This document shows, one piece after another, positions 46,660 to 63,300 of a stretch of DNA of 64,000 nt. The stretch's first letter is position 1; the number at the start of each line of letters is the position of its first letter. Both the position numbers and the translations under genes were made by a program. Location of the stretch: the NCBI GenBank assembly GCA_949318235.1, contig OX439131.1, positions 3,183,964 through 3,247,963 on the forward strand, written 5' to 3'. The notes beneath the pieces are model-generated. The model worked only from the letters and a program-made list of their open reading frames with translations, had not been told where the DNA came from and did no database searches. The stretch is from Ecdyonurus torrentis (lineage: Eukaryota > Arthropoda > Insecta > Ephemeroptera > Heptageniidae).

Positions 46660-49600
46660 CGAGTGTGTATTATGTGAAGCTTTTTTTTACCGATCGTTTA
46701 ATCACAACATTTTCACTTTTTACTATATTAAAAACATATGAAAGCATTATGTAAAATACAAAAACATTGTGCCATGAAAAAAAACGAGATTTAAAGATCG
46801 GTGGGGACCCTCACTGCTTGCTCACAAACATAGATGTGTGTATTATGCGATGCCTATTTTTACCTATTCTTTAAACATAATATTTTTACTTAATATTATC
46901 TTAAATACATAATTATGGCTTATGAAAAATACAAAAACATCGCGCTAGGATTCAAAACTAATTTTCAACATAGATTAGGATTTGTACTACCCACACACAA
47001 ACATAGGTGTGTGTATATCTTGTGTTATATTTTACAGATTCCTTTAACATAATATTTTCTCTAAAATACGGTCAAACAAACACATACAAGGCTTATGTAA
47101 AATACATAAACATCAAGACAGGGAATTAAACGAGATTTCCTAATAGGTTCGGACGCCTAAAGCTTTGTTACAAACATACGTGTGTGTATTATGTGAAGCT
47201 TTTTTTTACCGATCGTTTAATCACAACATTTTCACTTTTTACTATCTAAAAAACATATGAATGCATTAAGTAAAATACGAAAACATTGCGCCATGAAATA
47301 AAACAAGATTTCAAGATCGGTGGGGACCCTCACTGCTTGCTCACAAACATAGATGTGTGTATTATGCGATGCCTATTTTTACCTATTCTTTAAACATAAT
47401 ATTTTTACTTAATATTAGCTTAAATACATAATTATGGCTTATAAAAAATACAAAAACATCGCGCTACGATTCAAAACTAATTTTCAACATAGATTGGGAT
47501 TTGTACTACCCACACACAAACATAGGTGTGTGTATATCTTGTGTTATATTTTACAGATTCCTTTAACATAATATTTTCTCTAAAATACGGTCAAACAAAC
47601 ACATACAAGGCTTATGTAAAATACATAAACATCAAGACAGGGAATTAAACGAGATTTCCTAATAGGTTCGGACGCCTTCAGCTTTGTTACAAACAAACGT
47701 GTGTGTATTATGTGATGCTTGTTTTTACCGATCGTTTAATCACAACATTTTCACTTTTTGCTATCTAAAAAACATATGAATGCATTACGTAAAATACAAA
47801 AACATTGCGCCATGAAATAAAACAAGATTTCAAGATCGGTAGGGACCCTCACTGCTTGCTCACAAACATACATGTGTGTATTATGCAATGCCTATTATAA
47901 ATATTCTTTAAACATAATATTTTTACTTAATATTATCTTAAATACATATTTATAGCTAATGAAATATACAAAAACATAGCGCTAGGATTCAAAACTAATT
48001 TGCAACATAGATTGGGCTTTGTACTACCCACACACAAACATAGGTGTGTGTATATCTTGTGTTATATTTTACAGATTCCTTTAACATAATATTTTCTCTA
48101 AAATACGGTCAAACAAACACATAAAAGGCTTATGTAAAATACATAAACATCAAGACAGGGAATTAAACGAGATTTCCTAATAGGTTCGGACGCCTACAGG
48201 TTTTTTACAAACAAACGTGTGTGTATTATGTGAAGCTTTTTTTTACCGATCGTTTAATCACAACATTTTTACTTTTTACTATCTAAAAAAAATTGAATGC
48301 ATTATGTAAAATACAAAAACATTGCGCCATGAAATAGAACAAGATTTCAAGATCGGTGGGGACCCTCACTGCTTGCTTACAAACATAAATGTGTGTATTA
48401 TGCGATGCCTATTTTAAATTTTTCTTTAAAAATAATATTTACTTAATAGTATATCTTAAATACATAATTATTTATGGCTTATGAAAAATACAAAAACATC
48501 GCGCTAGGATTCAAAACTAATTTTCAACATAGATTGGGATTTGTACTACCCACACACAAACATAGGTGTGTGTATATCTTGTGTTATATTTTACAGATTC
48601 CTTTAACATAATATTTTCTCTAAAATACGGTCAAACAAACACATAAAAACTTATGTAAAATACGTTAACCTCAAGACAGGGAATTAAACGGGATTTCCTA
48701 ATAGGTTCGGACGCCTACAGCTTTGTTACAAACAAACGTGTGTGTATTATGTGAAGCTTGTTTTTACCGATCGTTTAATCACAAAATTTTCACTTTTTAC
48801 TATCTAAAAAACATATGAATGCATTAAGTAAAATACAAAAACATTGCGCCATGAAATAAAACAAGATTTCAAGATCGGTAAGGACCCTCACTGTTTGCTC
48901 ACAAACATAGATGTGTGTATTATGCAATGCCTATTTTAAATATTCTTTAAACATAATATTTTTACTTAATATTAGCTTAAATACATAATTATGGCTTATG
49001 AAAAATACAAAAACATCGCGCTAGGATTCAAAACTAATTTTCAACATAGATTGGGATTTGTACTACCCACACACAAACATAGGTGTGTGTATATCTTGTG
49101 TTATATTTTACAGATTCCTTTAACATAATATTTTCTCTAAAATACGGTCAAACAAACACATAAAAGGCTGATGTAAAATACATAAACATCAAGACAGGGA
49201 ATTAAACGAGATTTCCTAATAGGTTCGGACGCCTACAGCTTTCTTACAAACATACGTGTGTGTATTATGTGAAGCTTTTTTTTACCGATCGTTTAATCCC
49301 AAAATTTTCACTTTTTACTATCTAAAAAACATATGAATGCATTATGTAAAATACAAAAACATTGTGCCATGAAATAAAACAAGATTTCAAGATCGGTGGG
49401 GACACTCACTGCTTGCTCACAAACATAGATGTGTGTATTATGCGATGCCTATTTTTACCTATTCTTTAAACATAATATTTTTACTTAATATTATCTTAAA
49501 TACATTATTATGGCTTATGAAAAATACAAAAACATCGCGCTAGGATTCAAAACTAATTTTCAACATAGATTGGGATTTGTACTACCTACACACAAACATA

Positions 49601-51049
49601 GGTGTGTGTATATCTTGTGTTATATTTTACAGATTCCTTTAACATAATATTTTCTCTAAAATACGGTCAAACAAACACATAAAAGGCTTATGTAAAATAC
49701 ATAAACATCAAGACAGGGAATTAAACGAGATTTCCTAATAGGTTCGGACGCCTACAGCTTTCTTACAAACATACGTGTGTGTATTAAGTGAAGCTTTTTT
49801 TTTTTCAATAGTTTAATCCCAAAATTTTCACTTTTTATTATCTTAAAAACATATGAATGCATTATGTAAAATACAAAAACATTGTGCCATGAAATAAAAC
49901 AAGATTTCAAGATCGGTGGGGACCCTCACTGCTTGCTCACAAACATAGATGTGTGTATTATGCGATGCCTATTATAAATATTATTAAACATAATATTTTT
50001 ACTTAATATTAGCTTAAATACATAATTATGGCTTATAAAAAATACAAAAACATCGCGCTAGGATTCAAAACTAATTTTCAACATAGATTGGGATTTGTAC
50101 TACCCACACACAAACATAGGTGTGTGTATATCTTGTGTTATATTTTACAGATTCCTTTAACATAATATTTTCTCTAAAATACGGTCAAACAAACACATAA
50201 AAGGCTTATGTAAAATACATAAACATCAAGACAGGGAATTAAACGAGATTTCCTAATAGGTTCGGACGCCTACAGCTTTCTTACAAACATACGTGTGTGT
50301 ATTAAGTGAAGCTTTTTTTTTCAATAGTTTAATCCCAAAATTTTCACTTTTTAGTATCTTAAAAACATATGAATGCATTATGTAAAATACAAAAACATTG
50401 TGCGATGAAATAAAACAAGATTTCAAGATCGGTGGGAACCCTCACTGCTTGCTCACAAACATAGATGTGTGTATTATGCGATGCCTATTTTTACCTATTC
50501 TTTAAACATAATATTTTTACTTAGTATTATCTTAAATACATAATTATGGCTTATGAAAAATACAAAAACATCGCGCTAGGATTCAAAACTAATTTTCAAC
50601 ATAGATTAGGATTTGTACTACCCACACACAAACATAGGTGTGTGTATATCTTGTGTTATATTTTACAGATTCCTTTAACATAATATTTTCTCTAAAATAC
50701 GGTCAAACAAACACATAAAAGGCTTATGTAAAATACGTTAACATCAAGACAGGGAATTAAACGAGATTTCCTAATAGGTTCGGACGCCTACAGCTTTGTT
50801 ACAAACAAACGTGTGTGTATTATGTGAAGCTTTTTTTTACCGATGGTTTAATCTCAAAATTTTCACTTTTTACTATATTAAAAACATATGAAAGCATTAT
50901 GTAAAATACAAAAACATTGTGTTATGAAAAAAAACGAGATTTCAAGATCGGTGGGGACCCTCACTGCTTGCTCACAAACATAGATGTGTGTATTATGCGA
51001 TGCCTATTTTTACCTATTCTTTAAACATAATATTTTTACTTAATATTAT

Positions 51050-54000
51050 CTTAAATACATAATTATGGCTTATGAAAAATACAAAAACATCGCGCTAGGA
51101 TTCAAAACTAATTTTCAACATAGATTAGGATTTGTACTACCCACACACAAACATAGGTGTGTGTATATCTTGTGTTATATTTTACAGATTCCTTTAACAT
51201 AATATTTTCTCTAAAATACGGTCAAACGAACTAATAAAAGGCTTATGTAAAATACATAAACATCAAGACAGGGAATTAAACGAGATATCCTAATAGGTTC
51301 GGACGCCTACAGCTTTCTTACAAACATACGTGTGTGTATTAAGTGAAGCTTTTTTTTTTCAATAGTTTAATCCCAAAATTTTCACTTTTTACTATCTTAA
51401 AAACATATGAATGCATTATGTAAAATACAAAAACATTGTGCCATGAAATAAAACAAGATTTCAAGATCGGTGGGGACCCTCACTGCTTGCTCACAAACAT
51501 AGATGTGTGTATTTTGCGATGCCTATTATAAATATTATTAAACATAATATTTTTACTTAATATTAGCTTAAATACATAATTATGGCTTATAAAAAATACA
51601 AAAACATCGCGCTAGGATTCAAAACTAATTTTCAACATAGATTGGGATTTGTACTACCCACACACAAACATAGGTGTGTGTATATCTTGTGTTATATTTT
51701 ACAGATTCCTTTAACATAATATTTTCTCTAAAATACGGTCAAACAAACACATACAAGGCTTATGTAAAATACATAAACATCAAGACAGGGAATTAAACGA
51801 AATTTCCTAATAGGTTCGGACGCCTACAGCTTTCTTACAAACATACGTGTGTGTATTATGTGAAGCTTTTTTTTACCGATCGTTTAATCACAAAATTTTC
51901 ACTTTTTACGATCTAAAAAACATATGAATGGATTAAGTAAAATACAAAAACATTGCGCCATGAAATAAAACAAGATTTCAAGATCGGTGGGGACCCTCAC
52001 TGCTTGCTCACAAACATAGATGTGTGTATTATGCAATGCCTATTTTAAATATTCTTTAAACATAATATTTTTACTTAATATTAGCTTAAATACATAATTA
52101 TGGCTTATGAAAAATACAAAAACATCGCGCTAGGATTCAAAACTAATTTTCAACATAGATTAGGATTTGTACTACCCACACACAAACATAGGTGTGTGTA
52201 TATCTTGTGTTATATTTTACAGATTCCTTTAACATAATATTTTCTCTAAATTACGGTCAAAAAAACACATAAATTGCTTATAAAAAATACATAAACATCA
52301 AGACAGGGAATTAAACGAGATTTCCTAATAGGTTCGGACACCTACAGCTTTCTTACAAACATACGAGTGTGTATTATGTGAAGCTTTTTTTTACCGATCG
52401 TTTAATCACAACATTTTCACTTTTTACTATCTAAAAAACATATGAATGCATTATGTAAAATACAAAAACATTGTGCCATGAAATAAAACAAGATTTCAAG
52501 ATCGGTGGGGACCCTCACTGCTTGCTCACAAACATAGATGTGTGTATTATGCGATGCCTATTATAAATATTATTAAACATAATATTTTTACTTAATATTA
52601 GCTTAAATACATAATTATGGCTTTTGAAAAATACAAAAACATCGCGCTAGGATTCAAAACTAATGTTCAACATAGATTGGGATTTGTACTACCCACACAC
52701 AAACATAGGTGTGTGTATATCTTGTGTTATATTTTACAGATTCCTTTAACATAATATTTTCTCTAAAATACGGTCAAACAAACACATAAAAGGCTTATGT
52801 AAGATACGTTAACATCAAGACAGGGAATTAAACGAGATTTCCTAATAGGTTCGGACGCCTACAGCTTTGTTACAAACAAACGTGTGTGTATTATGTGAAG
52901 CTTTTTTTTACCGATCGTTTAATCTCAAAATTTTCACTTTTTACTATATTAAAAACATATGAAAGCATTATGTAAAATACAAAAACATTGTGTTATGAAA
53001 AAAAACGAGATTTCAAGATCGGTGGAGACCCTCACTGCTTGCTCACAAACATAGATGTGTGTATTATGCGATGCCTATTTTTACCTATTCTTTAAACATA
53101 ATATTTTTACTTAATATTATATTAAATACATAATTATGGCTTATGAAAAATACAAAAACATCGCGCTAGGATTCAAAACTAATTTTCAACATAGATTAGG
53201 ATTTGTACTACGCACACACAAACATAGGTGTGTGTATATCTTGTGTTATATTTTACAGATTCCTTTAACATAATATTTTCTCTAAAATACGGTCAAACAA
53301 ACTCATAAAAGGCTTATGTAAAATACATAAACATCAAGACAGGGAATTAAACGAGATTTCCTAATAGGTTCGGACGCCTACAGCTTTCTTACAAACATAC
53401 GTGTGTGTATTAAGTGAAGCTTTTTTTTTTCAATAGTTTAATCCCAAAATTTTCACTTTTTACTATCTTAAAAACATATGAATGCATTATGTAAAATACA
53501 AAAACATTGTGCCATGAAATAAAACAAGATTTCAAGATCGGTGGGGACCCTCACTGCTTGCTCACAAACATAGATGTGTGTATTATGCGATGCCTATTAT
53601 AAATATTATTAAACATAATATTTTTACCTAATATTAGCTTAAATACATAATTATGGCTTATAAAAAATACAAAAACATCGCGCTAGGATTCAAAACTAAT
53701 TTTCAACATAGATTGGGATTTGTACTACCCACACACAAACATAGGTGTGTGTATATCTTGTGTTATATTTTACAGATTCCTTTAACATAATATTTTCTCT
53801 AAAATACGGTCAAACAAACACATACAAGGCTTATGTAAAATACATAAACATCAAGACAGGGAATTAAACGAAATTTCCTAATAGGTTCGGACGCCTACAG
53901 CTTTCTTACAAACATACGTGTGTGTATTATGTGAAGCTTTTTTTTACCGATCGTTTAATCACAAAATTTTCACTTTTTACGATCTAAAAAACATATGAAT

Positions 54001-56742
54001 GGATTAAGTAAAATACAAAAACATTGCGCCATGAAATAGAACAAGATTTCAAGATCGGTGGGGACCCTCACTGCTTGCTCACAAACATAGATGTGTGTAT
54101 TATGCAATTCCTATTTTAAATATTCTTTAAACATAATATTTTTACTTAATATTATCTTAAATACATAATTATGGCTTATGAAAAATACAAAAACATCGCG
54201 CTAGGATTCAAAACTAATTTTCAACATAGATTAGGATTTGTACTACCCACACACAAACATAGGTGTGTGTATATCTTGTGTTATATTTTACAGATTCCTT
54301 TAACATAATATTTTCTCTAAATTACGGTCAAAAAAACACATAAATTGCATATGTAAAATACATAAACATCAAGACAGGGAATTAAACGAGATTTCCTAAT
54401 AGGTTCGGATGCCTACAGGTTTGTTACAAAAAACGTGTGTGTATTATGTGAAGCTTGTTTTTACCGATCCTTTAATCAAAAAATTTTCACTTTTTATTAT
54501 CTAAAAAACATTTGAATGCATTACGTAAAATACAAAAACATTGCGCCATGAAATAAAACAAGATTATAAGATCGGTGGGGACCCTCACTGCTTTCTTACA
54601 AACATACATGTGTGTATTATGCAATGCCTATTATAAATATTCTTTAAACATAATATTTTTACTTAATATTATCTTAAATACATAATTATAGCTAATGAAA
54701 TATACAAAAAACATAGCGCTAGGATTCAAAACTAATTTGCAACATAGATTGGGATTGGTACTACCCACACACAAACATAGGTGTGTGTATATCTTGTGTT
54801 ATATTTTACAGATTCCTTTAACATAATATTTTCTCTAAAATACGGTCAAACAAACACATACAAGGCTTATGTAAAATACATAAACATCAAGACAGGGAAT
54901 TAAACGAGATTTCCTAATAGGTTCGGACGCCTACAGCTTTGTTACAAACATACGTGTGTGTATTATGTGAAGCTTTTTTTTACCGATCGTTTAATCACAA
55001 CATTTTCACTTTTTACTATCTAAAAAAATTGAATGCATTATGTAAAATACAAAAACATTGCGCCATGAAATAGAACAAGATTTCAAGATCAGTGTGGACC
55101 CTCACTGCTTGCTTACAAACATAAATGTGTGTATTATGCGATGCCTATTTTAAATTTTTCTTTAAAAATAATATTTACTTAATAGTATCTTAAATACATA
55201 ATTATGGCTTATGAAAAATACAAAAACATCGCGCTAGGATTCAAAACTAATTTTCAACATAGATTGGGATTTGTACTACCCACACACAAACATAGGTGTG
55301 TGTATATCTTGTGTTATATTTTACAGATTCCTTTAACATAATATTTTCTCTAAATTACGGTCAAACAAACACATAAAAGGCTTATGTAAAATACGTTAAC
55401 ATCAAGACAGGGAATTAAACGAGATTTCCTAATAGGTTCGGACGCCTACAGCTTTGTTACAAACAAACGTGTGTGTATTATGTGAAGCTTTTTTTTACCG
55501 ATCGTTTAATCTCAAAATTTTCACTTTTTACTATATTAAAAACATATGAAAGCATTATGTAAAATACAAAAACATTGTGCCATGAAAAAAAACGAGATTT
55601 CAAGATCGGTGGGGACCCTCACTGCTTGCTCACAAACATAGATGTGTGTATTATGCGATGCCTATTTTTACCTATTCTTTAAACATAATATTTTTACTTA
55701 ATATTATCTTAAATACATAATTATGGCTTATGAAAAATACAAAAACATCGCGCTAGGATTCAAAACTAATTTTCAACATAGATTAGGATTTGTACTACCC
55801 ACACACAAACATAGGTGTGTGTATATCTTGTGTTATATTTTACAGATTCCTTTAACATAATATTTTCTCTAAAATACGGTCAAACAAACACATAAAAGGC
55901 TTATGTAAAATACATAAACATCAAGACAGGGAATTAAACGAGATTTCCTAATAGGTTCGGACGCCTACAGCTTTTTTACAAACATACATGTGTGTATTAA
56001 GTGAAGCTTTTTTTTTTCAATAGTTTAATCCCAAAATTTTCACTTTTTATTATCTTAAAAACATATGAATGCATTATGTAAAATACAAAAACATTGTGCC
56101 ATGAAATAAAACAAGATTTCAAGATCGGTGGGGACCCTCACTGCTTGCTCACAAACATAGATGTGTGTATTATGCGATGCCTATTATAAATATTATTAAA
56201 CATAATATTTTTACTTAATATTAGCTTAAATACATAATTATGGCTTATAAAAAATACAAAAACATCGCGCTAGGATTCAAAACTAATTTTCAACATAGAT
56301 TGGGATTTGTACTACCCACACACAAACATAGGTGTGTGTATAACTTGTGTTATATTTTACAGATTCCTTTAACATAATATTTTCTCTAAAATACGGTCAA
56401 ACAAACACATACAAGGCTTATGTAAAATACATAAACATCAAGACAGGGAATTAAACGAGATTTCCTAATAGGTTCAGACGCCTACAGCTTTCTTACAAAC
56501 ATACGTGTGTGTATTATGTGAAGCTTTTTTTTACCGATCGTTTAATCACAAAATTTTCACTTTTTACGATCTAAAAAACATATGAATGGATTAAGTAAAA
56601 TACAAAAACATTGCGCCATGAAATAAAACAAGATTTCAAGATCGGTGGGGACCCTCACTGCTTGCTCACAAACATAGATGTGTGTATTATGCAATTCCTA
56701 TTTTAAATATTCTTTAAACATAATATTTTTACTTAATATTAG
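51050..56742. repeat. segmental duplication II, copy 2
   Basis: This is the partner of 27983-33674. It keeps the full TTTTACAGATTCC where copy 1 has a 2 bp deletion. Private differences include AACTAATGTTCAAC and TACGCACACAC. The two copies lie on opposite sides of the transposon at 43791. Confidence 0.87.
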
Positions 56743-59700
56743 CTTAAATACATAATTATGGCTTATGAAAAATACAAAAACATCGCGCTAGGATTCAAAA
56801 CTAATTTTCAACATAGATTAGGATTTGTACTACCCACACACAAACATAGGTGTGTGTATATCTTGTGTTATATTTTACAGATTCCTTTAACATAATATTT
56901 TCTCTAAAATACGGTCAAAAAAACACATAAAAGGCTTATGTAAAATACGTTAACATCAAGACAGGGAATTAAACGAGATTTCCTAATAGGTTCGGACGCC
57001 TACAGCTTTGTTACAAACAAACGTGTGTGTATTATGTGAAGCTTTTTTTTACCGATCGTTTAATCTCAAAACTTTCACTTTTTACTATATTAAAAACATA
57101 TGAAAGCATTATGTAAAATACAAAAACATTGTGCCATGAAAAAAAACGAGATTTCAAGATCGGTGGGGACCCTCACTGCTTGCTCACAAACATAGATGTG
57201 TGTATTATGCGATGCCTATTTTTACCTATTCTTTAAACATAATATTTTTACTTAATATTATCTTAAATACATAATTATGGCTTATGAAAAATACAAAAAC
57301 ATCGCGCTAGGATTCAAAACTAATTTTCAACATAGATTAGGATTTGTACTACCCACACACAAACATAGGTGTGTGTATATCTTGTGTTATATTTTACAGA
57401 TTCCTTTAACATAATATTTTCTCTAAAATACGGTCAAACAAACACATAAAAGGCTTATGTAAAATACGTTAACATCAAGACAGGGAATTAAACGAGATTT
57501 CCTAATAGGTTCTGACGCCTACAGCTTTGTTACAAACAAACGTGTGTGTATTATGTGAAGCTTTTTTTTACCGATCGTTTAATCTCAAAATTTTCACTTT
57601 TTACTATATTAAAAACATATGAAAGCATTATGGAAAATACAAAAACATTGTGCCATGAAAAAAAACGAGATTTCAAGATCGGTGGGGACCCTCACTGCTT
57701 GCTCACAAACATAGATGTGTGTATTATGCGATGCCTATTTTTACCTATTCTTTAAACATAATATTTTTACTTAATATTATCTTAAATACATAATTATGGC
57801 TTATGAAAAATACAAAAACATCGCGCTAGGATTCAAAACTAATTTTCAACATAGATTAGGATTTGTACTACCCACACACAAACATAGGTGTGTGTATATC
57901 TTGTGTTATATTTTACAGATTCCTTTAACATAATATTTTCTCTAAAATACGGTCAAACAAACACATACAAGGCTTATGTAAAATACATAAACATCAAGAC
58001 AGGGAATTAACGAGATTTCCTAATAGGTTCGGACGCCTACAGCTTTCTTACAAACATACGTGTGTGTATTAAGTGAAGCTTTTTTTTTTCAATAGTTTAA
58101 TCCCAAAATTTTCATTTTTTACTATCTTAAAAAAATATGAATGCATTATGTAAAATACAAAAACATTGTGCCATGAAATAAAACAAGATTTCAAGATCGG
58201 TGGGGACCCTCACTGCTTGCTCACAAACATAGATGTGTGTATTATGCGATGCCTATTATAATTATTATTAAACATAATATTTTTACTTAATATTAGCTTA
58301 AATACATAATTATGGCTTATAAAAAATACAAAAACATCGCGCTAGGATTCAAAACTAATTTTCAACATAGATTGGGATTTGTACTACCCAAACACAAACA
58401 TAGGTGTGTGTATATCTTGTGTTATATTTTACAGATTCCTTTAACATAATATTTTCTCTAAAATACGGTCAAACAAACACATACAAGGCTTATGTAAAAT
58501 ACATAAACATCAAGACAGGGAATTAAACGAGATTTCCTAATAGGTTCGGACGCCTACAGCTTTGTTACAAACAAACGTGTGTGTATTATGTGAAGCCTTT
58601 TTTTACCGATCGTTTAATCTCAAAATTTTCACTTTTTACTATATTAAAAACATATGAAAGCATTATGTAAAATACAAAAACATTGTGCCATGAAATAAAA
58701 CAAGATTTCAAGATCGGTGGGGACCCTCACTGCTTGCTCACAAACATAGATGTGTGTATTATGTGATGCCTATTTTTACCTATTCTTTAAACATAATATT
58801 TTTACTTAATATTATCTTAAATACATAATTATGGCTTATGAAAAATACAAAAACATCGCACTAGGATTCAAAACTAATTTTCAACATAGATTAGGATTTG
58901 TACTACCCACACACAAACATAGGTGTGTGTATATCTTGTGTTATATTTTACAGATTCCTTTAACATAATATTTTCTCTAAAATACGGTCAAACAATTACA
59001 TAAAAGGCTTATGTAAAATACATAAACATCAAGACAGGGAATTAAACGAGATTTCCTAATAGGTTCGGACGCCTACAGCTTTCTTACAAACATACGTGTG
59101 TGTATTAAGTGAAGCTTTTTTTTTTCAATAGTTTAATCCCAAAATTGTCACTTTTTACTATCTTAAAAACATATGAATGCATTATGTAAAATACAAAAAC
59201 ATTGTGCCATGAAATAAAACAAGATTTCAAGATCGGTTGGGACCCTCACTACTTGCTCACAAACATAGATGTGTGTATTATGCGATGCCTATTATAAATA
59301 TTATTAAACATAATATTTTTACTTAATATTAGCTTAAATACATAATTATGGCTTATGAAAAATACAAAAACATCGTGCTAGGATTCAAAACTAATTTTCA
59401 ACATAGATTGGGATTTGTACTACCCACACACAAACATAGGTGTGTGTATATCTTGTGTTATATTTTACAGATTCCTTTACCATAATATTTTCTCTAAAAT
59501 ACGGTCAAACAAACACATAAAAGGCTTATGTAAAATACGTTAACATCAAGACAGGGAATTAAACGAGATTTCCTAATAGGTTCGGACGCCTACAGCTTTG
59601 TTACAAACAAACGTGTGTGTATTATGTGAAGCTTTTTTTTACCGCTCGTTTAATCTCAAAATTTTCACTTTTTACTATATTAAAAACATATGAAAGCATT

Positions 59701-60367
59701 ATGTAAAATACAAAAACATTGTGCCATGAAAAAAAACGAGATTTCAAGATCGGTGGGGACCCTCACTGCTTGCTCACAAACATAGATGTGTGTATTATGC
59801 GATGCCTATTTTTACCTATTCTTTAAACATAATATTTTTACTTAATATTATCTTAAATACATAATTATGGCTTATGAAAAATACAAAAACATCGCGCTAG
59901 GATTCAAAACTAATTTTCAACATAGATTGGGATTTGTACTACCCACACACAAACATAGGTGTGTGTATATCTTGTGTTATTTTTTACAGATTCCTTTAAC
60001 ATAATATTTTCTCTAAAATACGGTCAAACAAACACATAAAAGGCTTATGTAAAATACATAAACATCAAGACAGGGAAATAAACGAGATTTCCTAATAGGT
60101 TCGGACGCCTACAGCTTTCTTACAAACATACGTGTGTGTATTAAGTGAAGCTTTTTTTTTTCAATAGTTTAATCCCAAAATTTTCACTTTTTACTATCTT
60201 AAAAACATATGAATGCATTATGTAAAATACAAAAACATTGTGCCATTAAATAAAACAAGATTTCAAGATCGGTGGGGACCCTCACTGCTTGCTCACAAAC
60301 ATAGATGTGTGTATTATGCAATGCCTATTATAAATATTCTTTAAACATAATATTTTTACTTAATATT

Positions 60368-63300
60368 ATCTTAAATACATAATTTTAGCTAATGAAATAT
60401 ACAAAAAACATAGCGCTAGGATTCAAAACTAATTTGCAACATAGATTGGGATTGGTACTACCCACTTACAAACATAGGTGTGTGTATATCTTGTGTTATA
60501 TTTTACAGATTCCTTTAACATAATATTTTCTCTAAAATACGGTCAAACAAACACATACAAGGCTTTTGTAAAATACATAAACATCAAGACAGGGAATTAA
60601 ACGAGATTTCCTAATAGGGATCGGACGCCTACAGCTTTGTTACATACATACGTGTGTGTATTATGTGAAGCTTTTTTTTACCGATCGTTTAATCACAACA
60701 TTTTCACTTTTTACTATTACCAAAAAAAATTGAATGCATTATGTAAAATACAAAAACATTGCGCCATGAAATAGAACAAGATTTCAAGATCGGTGGGGAC
60801 CCTCACTGCTTGCTTACAAACATAAATGTGTGTATTATGCGATGCCTATTTTAAATTTTTCTTTAAAAATAATATTTACTTAATAGTATCTTAAATACAT
60901 AATTATGGCTTATGAAAATACAAAAACCATCGCGCTAGGATTCAAAACTAATTTTCAACATAGATTGGGATTTGTACTACCCACACACAAACATAGGTGT
61001 GTGTATATCTTGTGTTATATTTTACAGATTCCTTTAACATAATATTTTCTCTAAAATACGGTCAAACAAACACATAAAAGGCTTATGTAAAATACGTTAA
61101 CATCAAGACAGGGAATTAAACGAGATTTCTTAATAGGTTCGGACGCCTACAGCTTTGTTACAAACAAACGTGTGTGTATTATGTGAAGCTTTTTTTTACC
61201 GATTGTTTAATCTCAAAATTTTCACTTTTTACTATATTAAAAACATATGAAAGCATTATGTAAAATACAAAAACATTGTGCCATGAAAAAAAACGAGATT
61301 TCAAGATCGGTGGGGACCCTCACTGCTTGCTCACAAACATAGATGTGTGTATTATGCGATGCCTATTTTTACCTATTCTTTAAACATAATATTTTTACTT
61401 AATATTATCTTAAATACATAATTATGGCTTATGAAAAATAGAAAAACATCGCGCTAGGATTCAAAACTAATTTTCAACATAGATTGGGATTTGTACTACC
61501 CACACACAAACATAGGTGTGTGTATATCTTGTGTTATATTTTACAGATTCCTTTAACATAATATTTTCTCTAAAATACGGTCAAACAAACACATAAAAGG
61601 CTTATGTAAAATACATAAACATCAAGACAGGGAATTAAACGAGATTTCCTAATAGGTTCGGACGCCTACAGCTTTCTTACAAACATACGTGTGTGTATTA
61701 AGTGAAGCTTTTTTTTTTCAATAGTTTAATCCCAAAATTTTCACTTTTTACTATCTTAAAAACATATGAATGCATTATGTAAAATACAAAAACATTGTGC
61801 CATGAAATAAAACAAGATTTCAAGATCGGTGGGGACCCTCACTGCTTGCTCACAAACATAGATGTGTGTATTATGCGATGCCTATTATAAATATTATTAA
61901 ACATAATATTTTTACTTAATATTAGCTTAAATACATAATTATGGCTTATAAAAAAAACAAAAACATCGCGCTAGGATTCAAAACTAATTTTCAACATAGA
62001 TTGGGATTTGTACTACCCACACACAAACATAGGTGTGTGTATATCTTGTGTTATATTTTACAGATTCCTTTAACATAATATTTTCTCTAAATTACGGTCA
62101 AAAAAACACATAAATTGCTTATAAAAAATACATAAACATCAAGACAGGGAATTAAACGAGATTTCCTAATAGGTTCGGACGCCTACAGCTTTCTTACAAA
62201 CATACGTGTGTGTATTATGTGAAGCTTGTTTTTACCGATCGTTTAATCACAAAATTTTCACTTTTTACGATCTAAAAAACATATGAATGCATTAAGTAAA
62301 ATATAAAAACATTGCGCCATGAAATAAAACAAGATTTCAAGATCGGTAAGGACCCTCACTGTTTGCTCACAAACATAGATGTGTGTATTATGCAATGCCT
62401 ATTTTAAATATTCTTTAAACATAATATTTTTACTTAATATTATCTTAAATACAAAATTATGGCTTAGTAAAAATACAAAAACATCGCGCTAGGATTCAAA
62501 ACTAATTTTCAACATAGATTGGGATTTGTACTACCCACACACAAACATAGGTGTGTGTATATCTTGTGTTATATTTTACAGATTCCTTTAACATAATATT
62601 TTCTCTAAAATACGGTCAAACAAACACATAAAAGGCTTATGTAAAATACGTTAACATCAAGACAGGGAATTAAACGAGATTTCCTAATGATTCGGACGCC
62701 TACAACTTTGTTACAAACAAACGTGTGTGTATTATGTGAAGCTTGTTTTTACCGATCGTTTAATCTCAAAATTTTCACTTTTTACTATATTAAAAACATA
62801 TGAATGCATTATGTTAAATACAAAAACATTGTGCCATGAAAAAAAAACGAGATTTCAAAATCGGTGGGGACTCTCACTGCTTGCTCACAAACATAGATGT
62901 GTGTATTATGCGTTGCCTATTTTTACCTATTCTTTAAACATAATATTTTTACTTAATATTATCTTAAATACATAATTATGGCTTATGAAAAATACAAAAA
63001 CATCGCGCTAGGATTCAAAACTAATTTTCAACATAGACTGGGATTTGTACTACCTACACACAAACAAAGGTGTGTGTATATCTTGTGTTATATTTTACAG
63101 ATTCCTTTAACATAATATTTTCTCTAAAATACGGTCAAACAAACACATAAAAGGCTTATGTAAAATACATAAACATCAAGACAGGGAATTAAACGAGATT
63201 TACTAATAGGTTCAGACGCCTTCAACTTTGTTAAAAACAAACGTGTGTTTATTATGTGAATCTTTTTTTTATTGATCCTTTAATCACAACATTTTCACTT

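Larger units (their letters stand above)
43512..48975. repeat. five-monomer block carrying the transposon
   Basis: This is the partner of 1558-4149, with the element at 43791-46657 inside the B subunit of its first monomer. The interrupted monomer reads the same as its paralogue up to the TA and continues in phase after it. The insertion therefore caused no deletion or rearrangement of the satellite. Confidence 0.86.

Noticed and set aside
57546..57755. 69-codon open frame, and the related 82-codon frame at 62727-62975
   Set aside because: Same satellite phase as the 80-codon frames, opened by single substitutions such as ATGGAAAATAC or ATGTTAAATAC. By-products of the repeat.
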